The translations under genes and the position numbers were made by a program. Shown here piece by piece: positions 36,001 to 46,220 of a DNA stretch of 64,000 bases. The notes beneath the pieces are model-generated. The model was not told the origin of the DNA. It ran no database searches and worked only from the letters and a program-made list of their open reading frames with translations. This DNA is from Dipetalonema caudispina. Lineage: Eukaryota > Nematoda > Chromadorea > Rhabditida > Onchocercidae. Location: NCBI GenBank assembly GCA_013365325.1, contig JABVXV010000026.1, forward strand, positions 370,161 through 434,160, given 5' to 3'. Within the stretch, counting starts at the first letter, position 1; the number at the start of each line of letters is the position of its first letter.

Positions 36001-39000
36001 AAGGACACTTGAGAACAGTGCACAACAAATTTAAAAAAATACGAACAGAAATGAAAGTGAACTTACGATGGACATATGTATATGCTCCGGATGGCATCTG
36101 GAAGACAATACCTGATGAACCCGGTGGTGTACGGAGTTGGATTCCTACAAATGAATTCCTGATAAGTGCTGGAACTACTAAGACATACTGTCCAGAGTGG
36201 AGTAATGTTTCTTCAAAAATAGCAATTGGCAATAGATATACTATAACAATTAGCAATTTAGAAGCCCCATATGATTAACAGAAATCCAGCCGCTATAAAT
36301 CAAAGAACATATCGAAACGAATAACAAAATTAATTGGTAATTCATTTACAAGAATGAAATACACCTTGGGGAAACATTGATGGTTGCATTTGCTGTACTG
36401 ATGCGGTTGCCAACTGCTGAGGGGATTGTTGCTGCTGCGTTGATCGTGCTACGGATGCATCATTTCCTTGTCCAACTGTAGATGAGAGTGTCGTAGTAAC
36501 CGTAGTCGTTACTGTAGTTGATGACATATGTGTACTGGTTGCTACTACAGCAACTAAAATTTCTTTTTTCTAATTGCTTTCCTGAACATCGACAGGCAAC
36601 GCAGTTTTACGTTTTTGATAGAGGATTCCGAGATTTCATTTCCCATAACCATAACAATCAGAGTATTTTTTTCACATAAAAATTTATATGGGAGAAGTAA
36701 ACAGAATTATAATACTTTTCAAACTACTTTTTTCTGTATCGGAGTAACAGAAGATTAGATAAAGAGATAAAAAATAATGCCTGACATTGCCAAGACTTAT
36801 AACATCTCTACCAAAATTACGCGAAACAGTGCAATCCTTTCACCTACAGCAAATGAAGACACAACTATGGATTAAACTGCTGCTCTAGATCAGTCTATTT
36901 ACCTGCCATTCCAACTTTCCAACTAAAGTAATTAAAACTTTGGAAGTGTTAGTTCTTAAACTTCATTTTTTTTTTTGCGTTAAGTGTAATATTCAGAATA
37001 TCCAAACCAGACTTATCCAACGTAGAATACAACATTCTGTTAAAGAAAATCAACATCAAATTATACGACTTACAAACCAGATGATTCTACTTTCATATAC
37101 AATTTGACAGTGACATATGGAAAAAATATAAGACGACACCTGATCCTGGTCCGGGTAATGCTGGCTTTGGTGCTAGACTTCGTGCAAGTTGCCCCAGTGT
37201 TGCGCTACTAGCCACAAAACCTGGCTGCACATATTGCTGCTGTGAAGGCATCTGTAAAGTAAAAACAAGTTATTGATGAAAAAGTTTTGCCATGCAATTC
37301 ATATGTTCTCACACAAAATTTCTAAAAATTTTCAAAACTTTACCTGGTAAATGCTAACAGCCGTTATTTCAAGTGCAACGCTACCGCTGGAGGTTCATTT
37401 TGTCATGCAAGATCACTGCTTCAAAAGCTCAAGCCTTGAACTATAGTCTACGAGAATAAATTTTTAAGATTCCTCAAAATTTTAATATCCATTCCAAAAA
37501 GTTCAGGAATCAAGGAGATAACGAGAGTGCACCAAAAAAAGAAGTATTTAGATGATAAAGAACAAAAGCAAATTTTTAAAGTTGAAGAAAAAAAATAGAA
37601 TAATCTCAACACAAGAGCTCACGACCCATACATGCTAACATGAACTTCACTGTACAAAACAAAGACCGGTTAGGGAACAAATGATTTAACAGGGAAGTTA
37701 AATCTACCAAAAGCATTCAACGTTTAACGAAAATCCGAAAGAAATAAAGAACTTCTATCAAAACGTGCATTCATTCTCTCTATTTAAATTTATGCCAAAC
37801 TCCACTTAGCGGAAATTAGACAAAAGACAAATAACCCGCTGCCGAACATATCACCACCATACTACCACTTTTGCCCTTCTGTTATTTATTTCCACCACCT
37901 TAGCAATCTTTATTGCTGAGTGAGCAAAAAAAGAACAGATATAATTTATGCTTATCTAGATAGAAAACTTCGAATCACACGATCAAAACTGTGAGAGAAC
38001 TTGGTCAAAAACAGCCTTAAGAAATGCACAAAGCATGCAAGAAGTGATGGTGGAAGTAAATCAAAAGGGAAAAAATCAAATCCATGCCGTATGACGATAC
38101 TGTTGCTGTGAGTAGAAGTGTTGAGCGGTAGCCACTGCATTTGTCGAATTTTGAACCGATTGTGCATGTTGTTGTTGTATTACTTTGAAAAAATCCTGTG
38201 CCGAAGTGGTAATGGTGGTGGTGCAGGATGTTGATGGTGCAGAAATTTGTTGCTGTTGTTGCTGTTGCTGCAAATGAAGTGGAAACTAAATTATAAAAAA
38301 GAAAAAAAAAATAGAAAATGATGGGGCAGAAGAGGGGTAATGAGGAAGAATTACAAATTGTAAATAGAATGAATTACACGCCAAAACTGACTCTATAGAA
38401 AATTAAATGTGAAAGAACTGGAAATCAAAAAAGAAATACTGAGATAACAAAAACCATGCGGGAATTGAAAGGTAACGAGAGTGACGTGGTGCACAGATAC
38501 CAAAAATAAGGGAAAAAAAAACTCCAATTTTGGTCACTAGAAAATTACTACTTCAGAAATTACCGGTCTAACAGCAGCAATTTGTTGATTTGTACCGAAA
38601 TATTGCGTCGCCGACATCATGTAGCATTGGCCATTATGGTGAACAAGCATGAACTGTCCAGGCTGAATACTACGGAAACGTTGCTAATAAACAATCAAAG
38701 CCTGTACTTACACTTCCCTATGTTAAGACAACCCGAACTATTGAAGTCCTTTTTATCGAAATCAGTGATCGAAAACTGGCAGGTCAAATAAACCAATGGA
38801 ATCTTTACATTAACATAATGTTATTTGTACCACACAGATGTCACTTCTTGGATATAAGAAATATAAAATACTCAGAAGATTTGCACTAGTAAATTGGATT
38901 TAATTGAAGTAAAACTTTTAAGTTGGAAAACATATTCGTCTACAATAAGATACATCAGAAATGCAAAAATTATTATTTATATACCACAAGAAGAAAATTA

Positions 39001-40337
39001 CCGAAGCAGAAGTTAGCATTAACGGTGCTTGTGGAACCATTTGCGAGGCAGAAGATGAACTGACAACTGTAGTAGGAGTTCTGAAAAAAGAAATTTAATC
39101 CACGAAAAAGCGAGCGCAAAATGATTTTGAATTATAAGCCCAGTTAAATACAGCTGTTAATAAAATCTGAGTTTTTTTTTTTCTTGATATATAAACCTTA
39201 TATAAAAGCGTCGGCGTTCTAATCAATTAATTTTTTTTCTACCTTCTTCAGCTACTCTGCTAAAAATCTTATTCACTGACAGAGGTATAAAAAAATTCCT
39301 GAATGTGTTGCGAAATGCACTACATGTGAAATGCGACATGATACTTGGAAATCCGTGCCATATCACTAGGATACGCAAAGGAGTATGGGATTGTGCAATG
39401 GATATAGCAGCAAGTGAATCTCTTTAAAATTTTCTGCCGCTAAATCACTTCTTTCAAATTTACTCGATAATCAGATATCGGTGGTTCAAGCTGTATCACT
39501 TTCTTCCGACAAAATTGCTGCAACTCCATATTATCAAAGTCGAAATCTTACTTCGTCTTATCAGCAGCGTCTTTTTTTGTACGAGATGTTGGCTTACGAC
39601 GAGTTTTTGGTGCTGGTTGTGGTGTTGATGATGTTGAAGAGGCCGTCTCGGCATTGCTACTGTTTGTTGATGTTGTTGCTGCTTTTGCTGCTGTTCCACC
39701 ACTGCCAGCGATAACGTTGGTTGCATTTTTGGTATCCAATGTTACGCTTTTACTCGATGATGACACAGATGTATTAGAAGAGGCTGAAACACAAATAAAT
39801 TTGAACTATTCGCCAACTGTAAGCAGGTGGTAATTGTTGAACAAGTACACAAAACTATGCTGCATTTAAATTCGAGCCAATGAATGAAACTTAAAATATT
39901 GTGAATGATTAACTAAACATAAGGACGAAACAATGTCAAATTTAAACGGGATGAAATTTAATGAAAAGTTACAATCTTAAATTAGTAGCCTTGCGTTATA
40001 TCCAAACTGAATTAGGAATTAAAATCCAAGCGGTATGAAAAAACTGCGGATGACAATCTACAGAAAAAGTGCGGGCTGATATTGGCTGACTTCAAATTAG
40101 CAAATACAATTTACATGAACCACAACCTGAAGTAACTTGCGTTGAATCGGAAACAGAAGAAGATGATGATGAAGGTGTAACAATGGATGTTGTTTTAGTA
40201 AAGGAATCATTATTGTTAGATGCCATTGTAATGCTATCAGTACATGTTGTCACGATCGATGCTGAATTGTCTGCAGTAGTAGTGATACCACAAGTACCTT
40301 GTCTTATAAGTGCTGGTGGTGGATCATTGTCACTCAT
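30099..40337 (-). CDS. Polyhomeotic-like PRC1 subunit (HD1, FCS zinc finger, SAM)
   Basis: In other animals this Polycomb repressive complex 1 subunit oligomerises through its SAM domain to compact chromatin. Twenty-two exons join without phase conflict: 40121-40337, 39552-39783, 39002-39080, 38564-38683, 38101-38267, 37344-37386, 37140-37251, 36365-36553, 36067-36177, 35663-35923, 35177-35317, 34655-34924, 34326-34442, 33738-33856, 33550-33658, 33134-33221, 32900-32972, 32382-32667, 31775-32017, 31266-31397, 30693-30913, 30099-30314; 1181 residues. A long Gln/Ser/Thr-rich N-terminal half is followed by HD1 (VHLIEGFEIEESDEPFP, 717-733), a basic NLS-like site (KKTRKRK, 807-813), an AT-hook-like KGRPP (868-872), an FCS finger (CNYC at 955-958, CSKKC at 974-978) and a SAM domain (about 1107-1173; W1109, IDGQSLLLL, LKLGPVVKI). 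HD1 plus FCS plus SAM in this order is diagnostic for Ph/PHC. The start ATG overlaps the stop of a two-codon upstream ORF. The exact ends of the exon at 32667 are less sure. Confidence 0.9.
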
Positions 40338-40861
40338 TTCATTCAAACTATGAAATAGATGGAATTTTCACAAATAGTGGAAACGCGAAATAAAAAATTC
40401 ACTTTTGCTAAGTTCTACAAAATAAATACTGAATTGTTAGCTAATAACGATAAAAAAGTTACGCATAATTAGTTAGCCACAAAATTCTTCAAAATATAAG
40501 TTACTACGCCAATATAAGGTTAGAAAAAAATCTTTACTTGATTTATAAAATTGTCTAAAATTTTGTAATTAACAGGTGTTTCCAAAACCGCCGATCTAGT
40601 TCAAATAAATTATAAAGTTTCGTATCCAAATACAAGTCAAACATATGTGAATTTCAACCAGAACGTCCACTTACAAGTTAAATTAAACTTGAAAAAAGGC
40701 GCAATTTGATTTGACAACCTCAAATTTTCTAAAAATTCAATTTCCGGAACTATAATTTGACACCATACGCTTCATATTCCCTTCGAAATTTACTAATGCA
40801 CTAAATTATGGTACCATCCCCTCCTCAATCTCCCCATGGATGTACAATCACCAGCTGGTCT

Positions 40862-40897
40862 CCCGACCCCGACCCCCGACCCCGCAACTCCACCCCC
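40862..40897 (-). promoter_or_regulatory. G-quadruplex-prone tract upstream of Polyhomeotic
   Basis: The + strand has five C-runs of 3-5 (62-64, 67-70, 73-77, 80-83, 93-97, adding 40800). The first four are separated by only GA; a 9-base spacer precedes the fifth. The minus strand, which is the coding strand of Polyhomeotic, therefore carries G-runs with two-base TC loops, a strong intramolecular quadruplex pattern. It lies about 525 bases upstream of the start codon in otherwise AT-rich DNA. Confidence 0.6.
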
Positions 40898-41177
40898 ACC
40901 TCTTATCTCTGAATTCTTCGTGCAATACAAAATTCGGATGCGCATGTGGTCACCTTCATTCATCCTGCTAATATTCGCCATGTTGGTTGCTAAGTTTCTT
41001 ATCTTTGCTTGCTTACGAGGGGGGAACAGATGCAATAGTCGGGAAGCATGAGAACGTGTTGAGACTTACGTTAGGACACGTTAGGGTCTGAATTAAAGTT
41101 TATTCAGATTTGCATAGGGAAATATCACTTTGAGGGACGTTAGAATTTACGTGGAAAGATAAGGAATGACGTGGACT

Positions 41178-41211
41178 TATATAAAGACATATATAAAGAC
41201 TATATAAAGAC
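41178..41211. repeat. Three tandem TATATAAAGAC-like units
   Basis: Short direct repeats of an 11-12-base unit in the divergent promoter region. Each unit resembles a TATA element. Confidence 0.6.
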
Positions 41212-42304
41212 ATAGACATGGATGCATAGATACATTAGAACTTACATTAGAAGTTTACGTAAGAAAATATCGATACTTATGCATAGTTTACTAGATCTGC
41301 GTAAGTAGACCCTAGACTGCATGTGAAGTGTTAGGATTTTAACAGAGGAAGTTATGGAAAACATAAAAAGATATTCGGAATATAACAAATTAACAATTGT
41401 TTCTAATTATTCCAATTGCTGTATGCAAAGAAGTTGCAAACCTTTTCTTTCGTCTTGCAAGTTTTCAAAATTCAATAATTCTCATTACAACCGTTGATAG
41501 TTTAGCTTATGGATATAATAAATTGCAGTAGTTTTGCTTTTAGAAAATGTATTCTGACTGCGTCTGGTTTGTTAGTCATATTTCTGTTAATCGACTGCTT
41601 ATGATGAACAAGGGTTTGAATAAAACGCTTATTAGTTTTAGTAAGAAAATGAATTCTTCTAAATAAATTCACTTGGCACCATTATATTTTAAAATACTGC
41701 ATGTTCAAGTTATAACTTAATCGTGCTTGCAAGTTTCACACAAAGTTTTTCAGGATTAAATAGTTCTGGAAGAAATAAGTACCAAGAGTGATTATTGGCA
41801 CAATTGTTGCAGATATCAACGATCAAGCGGGTTCTCCGTGGTCTGTTTGTGGTTATCCAGGAAATTTAACGATACTGATCAATGGCGGGGGTCAGAGGTA
41901 ATACTCGAGTTTAGTAGTAATAGCAGTACTGTACGGTATAATGCTACCATTAGTATTATGATAGTAGTAACTTTTTAGAACTTGTACTTTTGGAGTGGGT
42001 AACCTTGATATTAATAGTCTCAGGAAACAGTAGTAATTTCACCGGAAAATAGTAATGCAAGTAACAGTAATTCGTTAAATTCTCATCTAATCGTAATGTG
42101 TGAAGTTTCTGAGTATTAAGAGAAATTATTGTAGCTAGCCGTTTACTTGTCTCATCCATCCTTCAACACCTCTTATTTCAAAAATATCATCTCTCGTGTC
42201 GTTTCTGTTTTTTTCCTTTTCTGCATTAAGTAACAAGTAGTTCTTAAAACATTAAAAAGCGCGAAACAACTAAAAATGTAGTCATTTATTACACTATCGT
42301 TATC

Positions 42305-43618
42305 ATGAAACAGTTTATTTTGTCACTTGTCGAGGAAAATGATATTGTTTTAGCGGTTGTACTCTTAGCGCTATCTGGTGTAGTTGGTCTTACACTGCTC
42401 GTTTTGGGATGTGCGCTGCCAATGTTCGGGTAAGGAAATAAATTCAAATAATTTCTTATGTATTATTTATTTTATATTGTCATTTGTTCGCAGATATGGA
42501 ATTGGAAAAATTAGTCATTGTAAAACTTGAGAAAATTTTTAATTGTAAAGAAGTTTGACAGTTTATTGAAGCAGACTTTTGTTCAGTATTTGGTGGCCAT
42601 TGTTCGTCGTAATCTTCTATGTATTGGCTCCAATACCACTATCAATAGCTCGGCGATCTCACGTTGATATGACCGGTACTTCAGCATGTATTGAGTTTGC
42701 ATTGTTCATAACGACTGGTATTGTCGTATCAGCATTTGCATTACCGATGGTCCTTGCACATGCTGGAGTAGTAAGTTTCACGAACTTATTTAGGATCTTA
42801 CAGCTATTAATCATCAAAAGTATTTAAAGAGTTTACTGGATGCTTCACGTTTATAGAGAGTTCATTCAAAATTAAGACAGTACCCAATGACATATTTCAT
42901 ACCATTTTCTTTATTTTTTTCTGGAATATGCTTTTCAAAAACTTCGCATGTCTGACGATTTTTTAGTTATTGAAATGCATGATTGTGCATGGATCTTGTT
43001 TCTCTTATTGAAGTATCGAAATTATTGATGAATCACAAGGATTACTTTGACAAAAGATGTATAGTTAATAGAAATAGTTCGGAGTTAGTTAAAATTTAGG
43101 AATTTGGCCCAAGAATTTGCAATTTTTCATCAAAAAAGGAAAAGTTCATGCCATCCGTCCGAGACGGATTTTCCAAAGTATTGTAGACAGCCAGAAGAAT
43201 ATCTCTCTGGGCAGTAATTTATCCCTTATTATGGAGTTAACCTTGTATTGAAACCTCCTGCTTCGTAAATAGGATTTTGATGTCATCCATTGATAAGCTT
43301 CCCAATAATTAACATATTGGTAAGCTATCTGTTGCGGGTGCATTTTCGACTTATTCCTAGTATTTAGGCTTCTGATTTGCTTAAATTCAAAATTAGTCGA
43401 ATTGAAAATTTGTATTAAATATTAAATGTATGTTCGTCTCTTTGTTGTGATATTACTAGTTTTGTTGTGTGCGTGGTACTTTTTTATTAATTTAGATCAA
43501 ATGGTTGGCATGTTTATGCGCAAATCTTGGTTCTGTGGTGATGTTTTTGACGATCCTTAGTTATTTTTATTTACACCGAGAAGACGATGGAAGTGGATGG
43601 AATCAATCGCTCTTCTGA
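42305..43618 (+). CDS. LEPROT/Vps55 family endosomal membrane protein, main isoform
   Basis: Vps55/LEPROT proteins are small four-helix endosomal proteins that control late endosome-to-vacuole/lysosome traffic and receptor surface levels. Exons 42305-42429, 42587-42770 and 43496-43618 (TGA) give 143 residues (human LEPROT 131). Helix 1 is [16 protein letters not shown]. Then come [22 protein letters not shown], matching the family WPLFV...LSPIPYCIARR block, and [16 protein letters not shown], matching [14 protein letters not shown]. The last exon begins [15 protein letters not shown], matching family IEWGACALVLTGNTV, and ends with a DD...W acidic-Trp tail. Phases are 2 then 0. The start is preceded by an acceptor-like TGTAG at 42281. 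A second possible last exon lies 1 kb downstream. Confidence 0.92.
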
Positions 43619-44640
43619 TTGGCGCTTTGGAAATTCGTTGTGGAAATCGATTATATTAAGTAAGCAGCGGTAATGCATGTTATACTTTTTCATTTGCAAG
43701 ATTTTTTAGTGATAAAATGCAAAAAAAAAAGCAGCTTCAACATTATAGGTCTTCTGTATTTTTTGATTCATCACAGAAGTAAAATGTTATCAAAAAGCAT
43801 GTCTTCAACAGATTCATAGCGTAGGAATATGGCTTGTTTAGTGATTCAAGTACTGGCCTGACTTAGGGTCGTTCCGATTTGATCAACGAATGCATGAATT
43901 TGCTTCTTTTTCTTCACCTTATAGCTGTTTTAAGGATTTCGCTATAACCATGAACAACGTTTTGAAAATGTCTGTTGACATAATGTGGATGGCAGTTCAA
44001 ATGCTTGAAATTTTTGGAAATTCTTTCTTTGCGTCAAGCTTGCTTATTAATAAAGAAATATGCATATTTCATGCAGTTTCAGTGTTTGCAGTGTTTAGAG
44101 TGTGCTAATTAATGCTCGATGTGTGTTAGCAATTTCATCATAAGTTGAATACCATGAGGTGTTAATAGTTGAAAATTAAACGGTGCGTTTTTTCACCAAA
44201 AAAGTAAAAGATTTCACCTACATTGGGAATTCGAAGACATGGGAAATTGGCTGTTTTGCTGCCATGTTTGATTTGTACATCATATTTCTTTCTCGAAAAT
44301 TTAAAATTATAGCAGGTTACAATCCGGATCAAAACTTCATAGGAAAAGTGCTCATGAAGTTGTTTTGTTAACATCGGATCTTTTATTTATTAGTGTGAAG
44401 CACTTATGTTCATTCTGTTTTACGTAAAGAATTACATGTCAATGTTACACATCTTTCCAGTTAACGATATTTCTAAAAAAGCGTCTTTTTTTTTTTCTTT
44501 TTTTTTGAAATGCTAAATAAATGATGCATTGGTCTATTGGTGAAAGTATATTAGAAGTAAAGATTTAGTTGTGATTTACTCTTTTCAAACATATATTCGA
44601 TCCTTTTCTATTATTGGATAACGATTTTTACCAATTACAG

Positions 44641-44757
44641 ATACCTGGTTTGTCGTATTTTTTCGTGTTCCTCGCCAATATTGTTTGTTTCGGTGCGGTT
44701 TGGATATATTTCAAAGTGTTCAACGAAGATGGCTTGCACGATGTATCACTTTGGTGA
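44641..44757 (+). CDS. Alternative last exon of the LEPROT/Vps55 gene
   Basis: A second phase-0 terminal exon (acceptor AATTACAG at 44633-44640, stop TGA at 44755-44757) could replace 43496-43618 after the donor at 42770, giving a 141-residue protein. It encodes a hydrophobic helix (SYFFVFLANIVCFGAVWIYF) followed by an acidic stretch and a terminal Trp (FNEDGLHDVSLW), the same plan as the main exon but with little identity. AATAAA at 44955-44960 would terminate this form. Its use is inferred from the open frame, the splice site and the polyA signal. Confidence 0.65.
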   Translation: MPGLSYFFVFLANIVCFGAVWIYFKVFNEDGLHDVSLW

Positions 44758-46220
44758 AATGCTCTTGCTTCCTTCCCTTCCTTTCATCCTCATCTTGTGT
44801 TTGCACTATTTCGATGTTCTTTGTTTTTTTTAAAAGTATCTTGTGCTAAGTTAATGTTTCAAGAACCTCAGATTTCCATCCCGGGGTTTTACTTCAAATT
44901 CCAAATCCGCTTTAAAATTTAGCTACAGCCGATATTTGTTTGTTGGGGTTTCGGAATAAAGGCATACAGTAAATAATGGTGTGAAAAGAGCTTAGGATAA
45001 CCGACTAATGATATATATCGAATTAGGTACATAGATTAGGAAGTGCCCAGCTCGGTCTAAAGGACTGCCTGGTTTAGAAGAAACACGCAATAGTCTTCAA
45101 GCTACTGACACAAGAAAGGATGGGCGAAATACTTTCAGAATATTAATTTCTATCCTAATTTTCTTAGACTTCCGTGTTTACTTTTCAATGAAAAGTTTGA
45201 TTTCTCTTTTGGTATCCTTCATTCGCATAAGGATTTCAGAGACTTCAAAAGAAAGTAATTTATTCCTAGTTTTTTTTCGAAATTCAGCGAGTTTTTCGGT
45301 ACTTTGAATGCCATCCTACTTTAGGCACAAAAATATCTAACTTATTTTGTACGCAAGCTTGGTTTTTTGTATCACACGCATATGCAAGTTGTTTGCTGCG
45401 TAGACATACTTTGTTTAATTTTTTGTGTATTTTCCTACATTTAATTTTCTCAGTTCGCTTCATCTTGATGATGTACGTTTTGTAATATTGCCTAACTTTT
45501 TAAAGTTCTAAGAACTTAAAAATAATAATGGTGTACAACTGTGTGTTTGTCTTATGTCAAGGCGGACACAAAAACAACTATTTCAGCATGCTGTGCATTC
45601 TTCAGTTTTGGAGATATAAAGCGTATGATACTTTGGAAACTCAGTAATGACGTATATGGGAAAGCATAAGAACACTTTGCAATATTATAACCATCTATAT
45701 GCAACCAAGAAATACCTCTTGGTTCTTGAAAGTGTCTAAATTTCAAGCACAAAATTTTAATGGAGCTGAAGTTCTTACTTTCCAGAGACGGAATTTGAGA
45801 TGAAACTTCCACTTATACAGTATTGTCTAAGCACAAGTGCAAATAATCCTTGAAAAATTCAAACATATAAAGGAAACAATTGTATGAATTGGTTAAAGCA
45901 TCTTTCGAGCTATTAGTGCAGCCTACTTACAAAGATAAATGGTATGATTGCGACAGCCTAAGTGATTTGCAGGATAGCTGTGATCGATGAATGAGTTTAA
46001 GGTGTTGAGGTATTACATATCAAGTTTCCGAACGAGAAAGCAACTTTGATTAAAATGCAAAAGTAGGGTGTCCACAAAATCAACATCTGTGTCCACTTTT
46101 TTTTAAAGATACATAGACCACTGACTTCAATTCTTAATGATCCTACTAGGTACCTACATAGAATGGGAGTAGGATGGGAAAATTATTTCACGTATCTTTT
46201 CCATTGTTTCTGAGAATATT
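44758..46220. other. Intergenic region between convergent genes
   Basis: Holds AATAAA at 44955-44960 for the LEPROT gene. The rest is AT-rich without recognisable exons. The BARD1-like gene ends at its lower edge on the minus strand. Confidence 0.6.
44955..44960 (+). promoter_or_regulatory. AATAAA polyadenylation signal
   Basis: AATAAA 198 bases after the stop of the alternative LEPROT last exon. Supports real use of that exon. Confidence 0.55.

Larger units (their letters stand above)
40338..42304. promoter_or_regulatory. Divergent intergenic region between Polyhomeotic and LEPROT
   Basis: The two flanking genes start here and point away from each other, so this roughly 2-kb region probably carries both promoters. 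It includes a C-rich tract (40862-40897), a block with several ACGTTAG and TGACGTGG-like motifs (about 41065-41180), and three tandem copies of a TATATAAAGAC-like unit (about 41178-41211). An acceptor-like TGTAG ends at 42281, 23 bases before the LEPROT ATG. No protein gene seen. Confidence 0.5.

Noticed and set aside
40836..41051. Pro-rich plus-strand ORF upstream of Polyhomeotic
   Set aside because: Its Pro-rich part is only the translation of the C-run tract. There is no splice context and no family resemblance.
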